A stretch of DNA of 64,000 nt from Chondrus crispus (Eukaryota > Rhodophyta > Florideophyceae > Gigartinales > Gigartinaceae). Below the pieces are notes generated by a model that saw only the letters and a program-made list of their open reading frames with translations, was not told the DNA's origin and ran no database searches. Below are positions 31,266 to 43,599 of the stretch, in pieces (position 1 is the first letter of the stretch; every line of letters starts with the position of its first letter). The translations under genes and the position numbers were made by a program. Where the stretch lies: NCBI RefSeq assembly GCF_000350225.1, contig NW_005179241.1, positions 362,264 to 426,263 of the forward strand, written 5' to 3'.

Positions 31266-33030
31266 TCATCTCAAAGGGGAGAATTTGTGGTACTCCAACA
31301 TATAGGTCACATCTGAACTCTCCCTCTTGCCCTCATGCGCAATTAATGACACTACGCCGACGTGATTTTGCATCCATTCAAACTTGACGCGGGCTAATGG
31401 CTTTGTCAGAACCTCAGCTATCACTCCGTGGGCGGTACCAAAAGTTATGATAGCTCCGGTTTCGACATGGTCTTTGACGTAGTTCACTCTAATCGCCACA
31501 TTCTTGGCATTCTGAATGCCTTCACTCCCCCAAAACAATTGATCCTTGATTATACTCGAAAATAACTGTAAGCTTATGAATTTCGACTTTGAATTCAGGT
31601 AAGAGCTGGCCGAGCCAAAACATGTTGTTGCGTGCTTCTGTCAAAGCCACGTATTCACCTTTTGTAGTGGATAGTGTTGCACAATTTGCTTTTGATACTT
31701 CCAGAACGCCAAATTAGTTCTTATTCTACTTGGCATCTCTGACGTAGACTTGCGGTCAGATGTGTCACCTGTCCAATCTGAATCGGAGTAGCCTTTCATT
31801 TCTCTCATGTTCTAGCAGATTCGCATTGCGAGCGTTCGAGTCCCTTTCAAATATCGTAGTCCCCGTTTTGCAGATTCAATATCACACTTTCTGGGATTGA
31901 TGCAAGAGCGTGTAAGCACGTTGACTGCTGCGGCTATGTCCGGGCGAGTCCACTTCGGCAGAAACAAGAGAGCACCAACAATGTCTTGATAATACCGCGT
32001 GTCAACTGTTTCATTTTTCGTTCCTTTCCACTTTGATCGATACAGGCTGGCATAGAGACTTCGCTACCAACTTGCATCCCAAATTGGTCCATTGTAAAGC
32101 TGATGTAAGGACTTTGAGACAACCACGCTCTTTCTTTTTCCCGAAAAATTGTATGCCAAGGAAATCACTTAGTTCTCCCATGTCTTTCATATCTAGGTGA
32201 GCATATATTTGTCTTTTGGCCTCTGCACGTTTCCTCTACTTGGGCCTATAACGATAACATCGCCGACGAATAAGAAAAGCCGACAGTCCTCGTTTCAGAA
32301 GAAGCAACAGTCTGATGATAGACCCTGGAAGGCCTCTTACTCATCAATTTCCTCCACTTGTACATCCACAGTCTCGGGGACTGCTTAAGGGCATACAATC
32401 CCTTTTGCAATTTCAGAGCATGTCCGTTGCCGACGATAATTACGGACCGTGCAGAACAATATTGTATATCTCTGCATCTATATCACCATGTAGGGATGCT
32501 TTCTTGACGTTCATTTGGTGGCTGACGTATCCTCGATGTACTGCAATGGATTGTACAACTCGTGCCGTGGTGAAATAAACCACTAGGGCGTATGTCTCCG
32601 TGACCTTTATCTGCATAAATCCCTTAACCCCAGTCTGGCTTTGTACCGACAGACTTCTCCAGTATTTCTGATCATTCTTTTAAACTCAAATCTTGTTGGC
32701 AAAGCCGATGTTCCGTCTGGAACTTTCCGTACGATCCATGTGGAGTACTGGCGCAGTCACTATTGCTTTTCGTTGATGGCTCCTAACCATCTACCGGAAT
32801 CCTACGTAAAAAGCGCCTCATAAACCGCACTACGTTCTGCCCATTTGGCGGCAAGAAAGTTTGTTTCATGTCTGTAGTTGTCGCTTTTCTCTCTTCGACG
32901 TTCCGAATATCTCGATTGTGGCATTGCTTCGATAATAACTTGGCATTTGACCTGAAGAGAAAAACTCAAGTTTCTCTCCTCAGGTCAAATGCCTACTTAT
33001 TTGTTCCCGCCGGTCTTGATTACAAATTCG
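31266..33030 (-). mobile_element. C3: very old Copia element, RT-RNase H half
   Basis: A heavily decayed minus-strand Copia remnant. RT landmarks are V-C-R-Y-K-A-R-L-G near 32620 and a F-V-G-D-V-I-V segment near 32255, at the position of Y-V-D-D-L. RNase H landmarks are G-Y-S-D-S-D-W-T-G-D and D-R-K-S-T-S near 31780, and V-L-T-K-P-L-A-R-V-K-F-E-W near 31370. Its upstream half (gag to integrase) is at 54525-56530 because G2 inserted between them; ATTCG is duplicated at 33026-33030 and 54525-54529. It has many breaks and is the oldest retroelement in the window. Confidence 0.8.
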
Positions 33031-34072
33031 TGTAGTGCAATGTGTGTGGCAGGCCGCAAACACAGTCCGACGGTCAAACAAAAAGACGAAAAACAACAAC
33101 AGCAACAACCACTGCCGATGGCACGCACTACGGAGCGTTCCAAACTCCCTTTCTCCTTGTGTGGGCTTGCGGCCCACGGTAGCTCAACTCCGACGGGGGG
33201 AGTTAAGGAAAAATGCCCGGCCGGGGATGAAAATGGTGGTAGAGACTTGCGAAGACTTGAGCGCTCGGCGAGTGCGGGTTGGGCTTGTCTACATGTAACC
33301 GCGGTTCGCTGGGTTGTAAGGCCAATGCTCGACGAGCGTCTTCAGCACTTTGGGTATAATTCAAGGTCCTCGACGGGGGCTTGCTCAGCACTACCCGACG
33401 GGATCGTAACCGTGTAGCAGCGCTACTACCGACGTGTTGCCTGATGGCTAAAAACACCCTCACCAGCGCGATCGCAATCGCGATAGGTGGTACCAACTCT
33501 GTCTTATACAGTAAGACCTTCGACGGAGGCGTCGTTGCAACAGCCTTCCGACGGAACTTGAAACAGTAGCAGCGCTACACAACGTGTTGCCTGATGGCTA
33601 AAACACCTACACCGGATCGGTCGCAACCAACTCCAGTGGAACCAACACAATTAAAGGAAAAATAGAGATAGAGGTATAAATGAATGGGGAAATAAAGGAA
33701 AGAGAAAAAGGGAACCCCCGAGCGCAAAGGATAACGTAATCTGTAGTAAAAAGGTGCGTCTTGGGAAAGACGGACTTCGACCATGGCGATATTCAACTCT
33801 GGCATCTCGGGTTACCTTTACTGACTTGGTGGTCAGAGAGCTAAGGTATATATCGCCCCGCCGGAGTCACTACAGTAGCTCGCGGCGCTTGATCTTAGAT
33901 CTAATCTAGTGTCAGCAAAATTAATGCCAACTAATTAACTAAATAAAATAAAATAATTAAAAATTAAAACTGTGCAATTATTCACACGTGTGTCCCCCAA
34001 CCCGGACTACTTTTCATATCCAAATATTTTCCTTTCTTTTCACCCCCCTTTTCAGGTGCGTATTGCACTACA
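33031..34072 (-). repeat. G2 3' LTR
   Basis: A 1042-bp LTR with perfect 11-bp inverted ends TGTAGTGCAAT and ATTGCACTACA. It is homologous to 53480-54524. A palindromic TATA-like GGTATATATC is at 33845-33854 and ACACGTGT at 33984-33991. A purine tract, AGAAGGGGGATA on the minus strand, lies next to it at 34073-34084. The antisense gene starts 107 bp away, so this LTR could also supply an outward promoter for it; that is inference. Confidence 0.93.
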
Positions 34073-34178
34073 TATCCCCCTTCTGAGCGTCCTTGCACAT
34101 CGGCTACACTCCTTGATCTCCAACTCCTTCTTCTCTTCTCGACCCCCTCTCTTTCCATCTCTGACCGGCGGTCTCCGC

Positions 34179-35912
34179 ATGAGCAAGGACAAGACGAACC
34201 CTACGTGTCTTCCACCTCCTGAGCTCGTCGGCGAAAATACTGCGCGGCGACGCACCGGTGTCGGCTTTGCGAACAAGTCTCGCGCTTCCGTCGACCTCCC
34301 TCCTATACCCCGACGTCCCCCTGATTCGGACGTCTCCGACCCGGCCTTTCATCCAGGTTATCATCCCTCTTGGCTAGCCCGCCACTACCCCTCACTCGAA
34401 GAGCTACAGGACAAAATTATGCACGAACATCCTTCCTTATTTGCATCGGCCCAGTGGTTCGCCTCCGTGGGTATTCGCGACGTTTCCAAAATCGAACACC
34501 AATTCGCCGACGACGCGGGCATGCTTCCCGGTAATCTCCCGGTGCTTGCCATCCGCTCCTTTGACTGGCAAACCCGTATAGCAGTTCCGACTTCCATCCT
34601 ACGTCATCCTCCCCCGCGGGGCCGTCTCACTCTCTCCCTGGGATTTATGGAGGCCGTATTCGCTCGACTTGCCATCCCCATTTCCGACACCCTCATACCC
34701 TCGTCATACGGTTGCGACACTTGGCGTTGTCGTACAGAGGGCGAACGCCTCTACTGAGACAATCTCATTGATATCACCTTCGGTGACCCTGCCGCGGAGG
34801 CGGATCGCCTGTGGCGAAACCGACATACTGTCACATCCGATGCCATCTTCTGGACCGAACCCATTATCCCTTCGAATTTCCGTTATTTAAAACGCAGGGG
34901 TATTTTCTTCTTTCAGAACACAGTGCGCTTTGAACGGCGTATTCGGTCTGATACGGGGTACTTCATCGGCTACCAAATGGTAGAGGCGCGCAAGATTTCC
35001 CGTCAGCATTATGCAAGTCGTTACCAGCGCATCCCCTCATGGTGGAGCCAGTACGAGGTGAGTCAAGGCTTTTGGGCCGAAATGGAACCCATACTCACGT
35101 ACTATGGCAGCTACCTGCCGGATCTGCAACACGAGTTATGGGTGGTCTTCCTCACACAGTGGTGCGTCAAAGTAGCTGCGACCCTCTTGTGGGAGACCTA
35201 TGATTGCAGGCGTCTGCGGCACCTCCCTGCGAAGCTGATAGCACAAATGCGTCTATTGGACTTCTCTGTCCCTCTGGGTGGCTCTGATGTCAATCGCGAA
35301 ATACGCTCCCTCCTTGATACGATCGAGGGCGTGGATTGGGACTGTGTCCCTCTGCAAAACTCCTCTCGATCCTTCAATCGCCAACGTCTCTCTTTCTCCC
35401 CTGGTCCAAACCACCCAGCCGCGGGCGACTTCGTGTGATTCAACCCCTGGTCATCGACCCTCTGTTCAGCGTGGGAAGCTCAAACGAGCCGTCGATTCGG
35501 AAACCAAACACCGGTTCCCGACGATACCCCCATCGTCACATCTGACCCCCGGGAGCTTCACGTATGATCCCGTCCTTCCTCTCCAATCCCTCTTCGATCG
35601 GCTGTCCCTGCTTCCCCGCGCGCAGCCCTAGCCTCTCCATTCTCGTCAAAGGCGCTCTCAGCTGTCAAAATTCCTTCGGCAGGCCACACCGAAACATTAT
35701 CGGTAAGGGAAGTGATATCTTCCCCCCCCCCCCCATCTCCAACAATTTCTAAAATTACCCACGACGTCACGAGCGTATACTGTGCCTTGCTCCGTGCTCA
35801 CGGTGTTGAGGGAGAGGCTCTGCAAGGAGCCTCGATTGACGACCTGCTAGTTTTGGCTCGCCTCGTGTCATCACTTCCAAAGGGCGAATCCTTTGGCAAC
35901 CCTCCCGTCTGA
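34179..35912 (+). pseudogene. G2 antisense accessory gene (copy C), unknown family
   Basis: The gene runs opposite to G2 gag-pol. I take the ATG at 34179 (M-S-K-D-K-T-N-P). It is clearly homologous to copy A: T-G-V-G-F, F-H-P-G-Y-H-P-S-W, P-S-L-E-E-L-Q, F-A-D-D-A-G-M-L-P, C-D-T-W-R-C, P-I-L-T-Y-Y-G, K-V-A-A-T-L-L-W, L-D-F-S-V-P-L-G-G-S-D and W-D-C-V-P. A low-complexity Pro/Ser linker contains a 13-base C run. The gene closes with the small segment A-H-G-V-E-G-E and L-A-R-L-V-S-S-L-P-K-G-E. It is broken about four times. No catalytic motif, signal peptide or membrane segment stands out. A DNA- or RNA-binding or regulatory role is possible but unsupported. Confidence 0.78.
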
Positions 35913-38900
35913 GCTGACGGGCGCGACACTTCCCTCGTAATAGCTTGTTCTATCTCTATCCTGCCTGCGTGACGCTGAATTTGCGACCTCGTAATGTCGC
36001 CTTTGCTCCGTAAATAGAATTTTCCTGCGTGCTTCTTCGTCCCTTCGTTTCCTCCTCTTTTTCTCATTGATGCCCATCCCGTCATAATCACGGTGGCACC
36101 CTTATACCTCCTTCCTCCTTCTCTTCACCTCGCTACTTCCTTCTCCTTTTCTCTCTTTTTTTTGTATACGCCCCGTCGCCGCGGTTGCATCTTTCTCTTT
36201 CCACTTTCCTTCTCTTTTCCTCGTTACATTTCCCTCCTCTATTTTTTTGTTGGCGTACCGTCACCGGTGTCGCGTTCCTCTTTCCCGATGGTGCCGATCT
36301 TCCCTCTTATTGATAATCTGTTTTACTCCTCTCTTGAGTTGCCGCAATGGGTCCAACAAATGACAGCCATCAGGACCAAAATTTGTCCCTCCATGTGCGT
36401 TCTTCTCCGCACATATGTCGCCCATTCGACCAATACGCACAGGCTACCCAGGCTCTCACATACCTTCTCCCATCCTTTTGAGGTTGCTATAGCTTTGTAG
36501 CGCCTCTAAAATAGAAAACGTTGTTTGGAGCTTCTTCAGTCTCCCTCAAATACTCTCAACGAGACCGGGTACGCGTTCGTCTACAGTATGACACAGAATG
36601 TCGCGCCCCTGTGATTGAAACAATCGTGAGTAATAAAATTTCTCCTCGTTGTACTTGGTCTCCTGTCCACGACCCTTCATCATGGTTACTGCGTAAGGCC
36701 GTGAGTTCAGTATTTCTTCGTCCCACGCCACCTTTTCCATCATCAGTTCATTCACTCCCCGCCTGGCATCTTCCATCACGTAGGCACACACTCGGCGTAG
36801 CGACGCTCTCTGCTCTCTGTTACTATGTCATTAATTGCGAGCGACCGACGACGGGGACCCCCCATTCGGCTTAATAACGGGATCTTATCTTAGAAGACTT
36901 CGAACGGGTCCCCCACGAAGTGGCTCTCCACTCGGCTTCCTTGGTCTTCGACCGCCTCATATAATGCATCGTCGAATCGTAGTTTCAACCACTCTACAGT
37001 ACGCGAACCTTCTCGTCCTGTGCGTTGGGCATCAGCCCATTCGCTCGGAAGCCTTCAAGCTTGAAGCACGCACCGGTGATCTTGTCAATGTTGTTCACTC
37101 GTCATGTTCTCATTTTCTACCTCGTTCCTATGAGGGAGGAAAACTGCCGTCCTCTTCGAAGACTTCCATCCTTCCAAATGCATCAATAAATAAAGTAAGA
37201 AATGGTATCGGGCAACCCCGCTGTCTGAGTGTACGGGGCGTCGCCCCCTTATATATTTATGTCTTCTAGTATGACAGCGTCTTGCTGCACACGTTGTCCT
37301 CGTATCGGAGGGACCTTTTTTTCCCATCAAGAGTGGGGCTTTCCTCTTTCTCGCGACTGGGAACGAGCTTCAAAAGCATCGTCCCTTCGAATTTCCCCTT
37401 TAAGTGGGAAAACAATGGCGACTGCGTCACCAGCGCGACGATTGTGTTATTTGACCGTCCTTGTCTCTGCTTTCATACTGCGAAAAATTCCATTCGTAGT
37501 CGACCACGATCTCCGTGAGACAGGCCATTCGTGCGATGCCTCTACTGTATTCGTGCGTTGCATCCCGGTTCGTGTACATATCTAGTCCAAATAAAATTGA
37601 GCGTAGAGGCAGAACATGTCTCTCTGGTCCTCCATCGCGAGGGGGCTTGACAGTCCTCCTATAGTTGTGTCTTAGAGGGAGTTAGAGTATTTTGGTGATC
37701 TTGGGGAGCGTTGTCGCCCTTGCCAAGGCCACTCGCGACATCTTCGATCTTGGCATGTGGGGGACGCGTCCCTTGCCCCAGGCTTGAAAAACGACACTCT
37801 CCATCTCCTCCCTGTGTTTCGTTGTACTTCACTGCCTTCGCAAAAAAAACCCGATAGAAAGAGGACAGAAAGAAATAATAAAGTAGAAAGGTACGGGAAT
37901 ACGGAGGGGAATAAAACAAAACAGGGGAGAAGGACATGAAAAAGAAAAGGGAGGGACCCTTACGGTTGGTCGCTCAGGGTAAAAAAAATTGACGTGAGCT
38001 GTGACATCGACAGTCGTCAAGACCAACGGACTGATCGCCGTATTCAAGCTCGTCGAGCTACCCATTCTCTCCGCTGGAGTCGTTCTCGCCGCAGTGGTCC
38101 TCTAGGGCGTACGAGGAGGAGACTAGGGAGTGACCCTCCGTCACCTCATAAATGAAGAAAGCAAATGCCGTTTCCCGTGTATCTTGTTTCCCTGTTTTTC
38201 TTTCCTTGGTTGCTGCCTCGAACGACGAAGTCTTTCACGAAAATATTCGCCGTCTGGGGCAGGAACAGGCAGCCTTCCTAGGAGAGTGTGTGCGAAGACT
38301 TAAACGCCGTCTTTCTCGAAGTCTGCATGTCATGTACTCGTGTGGGAGGACCCTCCCGCTCGTCGAGCGTCGGTCTCTAAGTTCGCCGATCGTAGTCACC
38401 GCCTTTGAAACGAGTCCGGCGGCGTCGTGGTTCTGTGTTGTGGTCAGCGTCGCGCGCGATGGTTGGTGACGGGGCTTCCGGACGGCCTCTGACACTTGTG
38501 CCGTTGGCTATAGCAAGCGACAACCCGTTCTCGTATGACCGACAAGTTCCGTACCTTCCCTTAATTTTGATTAAACTTTCGAAGACTGACCAGTGTTCCA
38601 TTTTCAACTTTCTCCGCCCGTCCAGCAGCTCCCTGCCGGTATCCCCATTTTTTGATTAAATCATGCCCCACGAGGGCGTGTCACTGATCCAAGCGTCCTT
38701 TCACGTGCGCGTGGCGGCAGCGCGTGATCGCATCCAAGGAGGTGTATTACCTCAGCCTGAGACTACAGTAAATTTTTCATTCCACGGCATGGCCGCGCAG
38801 GCCATTTCATTCATGGGCGGGGGTCGTAGGCAAAATCGCTAAAGTCACTTCATTTCTCTTCTCCTCACTCCGAGGGATTTCGTTTCCGGCGACTGTCCTT

Positions 38901-40020
38901 ACTCTCTCTCCGCGACGCGGTTCACAGCATCACTTCCAACTTGAGAGCTTCCGGATGGGGACCATCCCCCAATACAATTTCAACATTCCACTCGCGGTCT
39001 TACCGCGTCCCGCATCCTTGCCTTCCTCTTGATCAGCCTCCCTCGCATGCGCCTCTACATCAACTGCATCTTTTCCCCTTCTTCTCTTTCGACTCGAGTG
39101 TAACCCGCTCGTCTGCCTGACACAGCCCGCTATCCCTTCGAGAATACTGTAGTCTGTTCCTCCTTTCCCTGAACGGTAACAAGACACGCACACGACTACA
39201 GTGCCACGCTTTTCCTTCACTTACACCCTTCCAACTGCGTTCCGCGTTCTTTTGCCTTCCACCGTCTGGTTTCTTCCAGACACTTACTCAATTAGGCACA
39301 GTTCGTCGTGCTCAGTTATTCATAGAATACACTTCTTCCTCGGCCCGACACACAGCGTATTAAATTGCTTACGATCGACGGCTCGCACAGGACTAGGTAC
39401 GCTCGTCCGAGGGTCGCCGAGCAATATGTGTTGTAGGGCTCATTCACCTTGGTCCGCGGTGCGGGTTCTTTCTCCCTGCGTCCTGTCAAGAGACAACCGA
39501 AAACACGCAGAAAGAAAAAACAAAACAAAACACAATAGAACAAAAACCAAACCAAAAGTAGTGGGTTACTGTGGTCAGGGGGTAAGTAAGTCCTCGATGA
39601 GGACGATGGTCATGTAAAAGTACATGGTACAAAACAAGCGGGCGTCTTGCTCGGTCTTCAATCTTAGCAGATCGGCGGCGAACGTCCCGTCTGTGTGTCG
39701 TCGGGTGCGGGCGACAACAACAAAAAAGTAATTATTTGGATTAACTTGCTCTCCGAGGACGGGACACTGATCTCGATTGTCGTTTCGCGTGCATCCGTTG
39801 ATGACGGGAGTGCGTCTTTCGGTAGGCTCAATGCCTCGTCCGGGGGCACAATGTCACTTCCAGTCCCTTAAACGCGTCGCTCGTCTTTCCCTTCTCGTAA
39901 AGGCGTTCCGCGTTCTCTTGCCTTGCTCCTCTCGCTCCGACTTTCCTTGCTTGCGGACCCCGTTTGCTTCGAATTTCGGACTCTTCCGTGTTCCATAACC
40001 TGCTAATTCTATTGACGATG
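35913..40020. other. G2 long gene-poor region
   Basis: About 4.1 kb between the antisense gene and the chromodomain. The plus strand is pyrimidine-rich, so the element's sense strand is purine-rich. Around 36100-36290 two imperfect copies of an 80-90 bp unit occur, each a T-run followed by a GTATACGCCCCGTCGCC or GGCGTACCGTCACCGG motif; a similar motif is in G0 near 2135. A GCGTTCCGCGTTCT motif recurs near 39238 and 39905. Short open frames exist but none matches a known protein or recurs in G0 as far as I can see. Confidence 0.5.
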
Positions 40021-40039
40021 CCTATCCCACTTGCGCGTG

Positions 40040-40270
40040 CGTGACTTGCAGCGGCATCGGTAACTTCTTCCTTCGGAAATACGTGACGGCCGCACTGCGG
40101 GTTAATTGCTCAATGGGCTCCCACGTCGCGTCCTCGGGCGTATAGCCGTACCACTCCACCTTGAGAATCAAATTTCCATTTTGATAATCGTGGTCGACGA
40201 CCCGGTCGATTACGTATTCCGTGTTCTCCGTTTCCTCTCCTTTACCTGAACTGTTCCCTTCCCCCTCTTG
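40040..40270 (-). pseudogene. G2 pol: chromodomain
   Basis: A chromodomain, Y-V-I-D-R-V-V-D-H-D-Y, then L-K-V-E-W-Y-G-Y and D-A-T-W-E-P-I-E-Q-L, at the C-terminus of integrase. The aromatic positions expected of the methyl-lysine cage (Y, W, W) are visible. It marks G2 as a chromovirus-like Gypsy. Confidence 0.88.
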
Positions 40271-40399
40271 AAGATCTTCCAACTCGTCCTCTTCTCTGGA
40301 CTTTCCGAAATCGCGAGGTCCGGAGATGTCTCCGCTGTCGGCGTTTGACCAACTAAATTGTCCTGGTCCCCTGACGTAGGCGCATGGGTGTGAGGACGT

Positions 40400-41600
40400 T
40401 CCTCGTCCTCCATTGCCTCTCCTTCTTCGTCTAACCCCGGCTCTCCCAGGAACTGTAGCGCCTCACGTAGGCCGGTTATCGCCGCATAGTCCATCGGGCT
40501 TGGGGCTAACTTCACTCTGTCTCGCGATACGCGTTCCTCCTGATCGCCAATGGCAATGACTACCGTATATTGATCCGATCTTCTGACCTGATAAGGTCCT
40601 GTAGCGACTTGGGCCAGCTTGTGTTTCGGTTCGCTAGCCGTACGCTGCTCCTTCCGGAGGAACACGTAGGACCCCGGTGGGATCTCATATTGCGGCTTGC
40701 GAAGGCGTGCGTCGAAATTTCGCTTGTACCGGGCTTGTTCCTTTCGCAAACTCCTATCGGCGCTTCGCATTAAGCTCTCCAACCACGACTGCCATTTCAA
40801 ATAGTATGCTCGTGATGAGCTGAAGTTCTCCGAAGTTGGCTGCGCTTGTAACGCAATGCTTCCCGGCGCCCGAGCTAACACCAGCTCGAAGGGCGCAATG
40901 TTCGTAGTTCGATGAACTTGCGTGTGGTAGGCGAACGACACAGAGTCGCTAAATAAGTCCCAGTCCTTGGGATGCTCTCCAACGTATTTTCGCAACGCGG
41001 AAGTCAGCGTGCCGTTAAACCTCTCAACTTGGCCGTTGGCTTGCGGGTGGTACGTAGTCGTGAACACATTGCGTATGCCAAGAATTCGGCAGACATTCTT
41101 AAAGAACCGGGCCGTGAACTGTGTTCTATTGTCGGAGAGCAGCTTGACCGGCGGTCCGTACACGAATACCCGATGGTGAACGAAGGCTTGTGCGATGTGT
41201 GCAGCTGATATCTTCTTCAACGGTGCGGTTCGTACCAGTTTCGAGTATCAATCGCTGATCAAGAGAATATACCGATTTCCTCGTTTAGTTGTAATTAGCT
41301 CGCCGAGAATGTCGATGGCGACAAACTCCAGCGGAGCTTTTGGCGTGAAAAGCTTCATTTTCTTCGTGTTTTTTCTTAACTTCACCCTTTCCCGCGCACA
41401 TGCGGCGCAATTCTTCGCGACTGAATAGCAGTCTAGGGCCATCGTAGGCCAATAAAAATATCTTCTCAAAGTCTTGTAAAGTTTCCTGCCTCCCGGGTGG
41501 CCTGCCAATTTTGCGTAATGGCTTAACCCTAGGACGCGGTCCCTTAACGATTGTGGTATCACCACTTGTACAAACTCCGCCGCGGTACGGCATAGAGTTC
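40400..41600 (-). pseudogene. G2 pol: integrase
   Basis: The zinc-binding region has L-S-H-Y-A-K-L-A-G-H-P-G-G-R-K and C-A-A-C-A-R-E (about 41470-41320). The catalytic core shows F-V-A-I-D-I-L-G-E-L, L-S-D-N-R-T-Q-F-T and Y-H-P-Q-A-N-G-Q-V-E-R-F-N, which carry the D, D and E of the active site. A G-P-Y-Q-V module lies near 40600. It joins cDNA to the genome. Confidence 0.9.
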
Positions 41601-41829
41601 CTTCGAGTTCTTCGGTCTCCGTGCTGAACGTTCTCACCTTTCCGGCTTCCATTTCTTCCTTGATGCGGTTGCAGAAGCGGTCGACGGCTTGCTCGCGAAT
41701 GAGCTCCTCCGGAGTGACAGCTTGGAATTGATCGAGGCGCTCAGGGGCGGTCCCCCCCTTCAGAGCGAGGATGTCGTCTAACGCGTCAAAACTGTCTTCG
41801 TCCTCCACCGTTCCCTCGGCCGGTTCGGC

Positions 41830-42430
41830 CATAAAGCATGGAATTTCGTCGTCGATTTCGTCGACGGTTTCTCCTGCGGTCCGTAATCTTGACAGAGCAT
41901 CCGCTTGGCTGTTCGCCTTGCCATTCTTGTACTTGATTTCGAAATCAAATTCCGAGAGGCGGAGCCTCCATCGAATTAATCTCCAGCTGGGGTCGGTTAC
42001 GTTCATCAACCACCTCAATGAGGCATGGTCGGTATGCACAATGAAGTGCTCGCCATATAGATACGGTCTTAAAGTCTGTACGGCCCAAACTACCGCTAGA
42101 CATTCTTTTTCTGATACAGAATAGTTTCTCTCGGCTGCGGCTAACGTTCTTGAAAAGAACCCGATGGGTTTACGTTGGGCGTCCGGATGCGTTTGAAATA
42201 ATGCAGCGCCGATTTGATAGTCGCTTGCATCGGTGTCTACCGAGTATGGTAGGTCCTTCTTCGGCAGCGCCAACACCGGTAGCGCCAAGATAGCGTCTTT
42301 GAGCTTGTGAAAAGCTTTTTCGCACGGTTCGTCGAATCCTTTTAACTGGACCGGTTGCCCCTTCTTCAACGGTTGATTCAGCGGGTGTGCGATTTTCGCA
42401 TAATGCGGAACGAATCTGCGGTAGACATTA
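41830..42430 (-). pseudogene. G2 pol: connection and RNase H
   Basis: F-L-G-L-C-N-V-Y-R-R-F-V-P-H-Y opens the connection region. RNase H carries S-V-D-T-D-A-S-D-Y-Q-I-G, E-R-N-Y-S-V-S-E-K-E-C-L-A-V-V-W, V-H-T-D-H-A-S-L-R-W-L and N-S-Q-A-D-A-L-S-R-L, all standard for Gypsy. Confidence 0.92.
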
Positions 42431-42439
42431 CAAAGTCCC

Positions 42440-43100
42440 AAGAAGCTCTTGAGCTGGGTTTGCGTTTGAGGGTACCTCACTTGTTCCAATGCGACGGTTC
42501 GCGCAGCGTCCACTTCCAATGTATCTGGCCGAACGACATGGCCCAGGTACTTGGTTTTTTCGACGAAAAATTCGCACTTGCGAAGCTTGAGCTTCACACC
42601 TGCCTTCTCCAATACAGAAAGTATTTCGTCCACATGCACGATGTGCTCCTTCCACGACTTGCTAAAAATTATTATGTCATCCAGATACACCAAACAGCAC
42701 TTCCAACGGAACGGAGAGAGCAGGATATCCATTGCTCTCTGAAACGTCGCTGGCGCGTTAGTTAGCTCCAAGGGCATTCTTGAGAAGCGATACAGTCCTG
42801 CGTGGCACGAAAATGCGGTCTTGTCGCGGTCGCGCTCAGGGATAGGCATCTGCCAATATCCCAAGATCGCGTCCAACGCGGAGAAAACCTTGGTGTCACC
42901 AAGCGAGTCCAGGCACTCATCCATGCGCGGTAAAGGGTACGTGTCCTTCACCGTTACTGCGTTTAACCGGCAATAGTCTACGCAAGCGCATGGATCCATC
43001 CGGCTTCGGCACTAATAAAACGGGCGACGCCCATTCTGACTGTGCCGGTTCGATGACTCCTGCTTCTAACATGTTCCGCACTTCTGCATCTTCTACTTTG
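42440..43100 (-). pseudogene. G2 pol: reverse transcriptase
   Basis: Gypsy RT with V-I-E-P-A-Q-S-E-W-A-S-P-V, D-Y-C-R-L-N-A, T-Y-P-L-P-R-M-D-E, F-S-A-L-D-A, N-A-P-A-T-F-Q-R-A, the catalytic Y-L-D-D-I at about 42673-42687 and Y-L-G-H-V-V. The upstream pre-RT region (43110-43560) has D-L-S-Y-V-P-E-R-L-R and H-R-I-E-L-I-P-E-T-R. Confidence 0.92.
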
Positions 43101-43599
43101 CGGGCTTTAGGCCCTGCCCGATACGGGGCTTGTGCGACGGGACGAGTCTCGGGGATCAACTCGATCCGATGGACGGTGGTACTAATTTCGCCAAGCGTCC
43201 CATCACACATCATTGAATACTTCTTCAACATCCGACGGAACCGCTCGCGCAGCCGTTCCGGCACGTAACTCAGGTCGAGGTCCACCACGTCCGGCGGTGG
43301 CGGCTTAATCCTGCGTTGCAGCTTCGTAAATGCCGACGCGGAGAGCCCTGCCGACTGTTCTTCTGGCTGGTCCTCGCGGCCTTGATCCGACGGTTCGCAT
43401 CTTGTCTCGCCCTTAGGCGTCTTGGGGGAATTAGGAAAATTTTCCTTCTTCCTTTCTTGAATTCCGAGAACTTCACCAATGGTGGTTTTGCTCTCGAGCG
43501 CAGCCCTCTGGTGCCGTGATATTTCTGCCACCACTTGGCCTTTTTGCACCCTGACAGGGTACATCCTAAAATTCGCAACGAGTAAACGAAATGGCCTGT

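Noticed and set aside
35722-35734. Run of 13 C residues in the antisense gene of G2
   Set aside because: Homopolymer in the low-complexity linker. It may be sequencing or slippage noise, and does not point to a specific feature.
36093-39620. Several open frames of 100-145 codons in the long G2 spacer
   Set aside because: Composition follows the pyrimidine/purine skew, none recurs recognisably in G0, and none resembles a known protein. I treat the region as non-coding.
38675-39990. Apparent diverged direct repeats (GCGTTCCGCGTTCT near 39238 and 39905; a GGACACTGATC-like block near 38690 and 39765)
   Set aside because: Matches are short and the spacings differ (about 665 and 1080 bp). I could not confirm a repeat unit without alignment.
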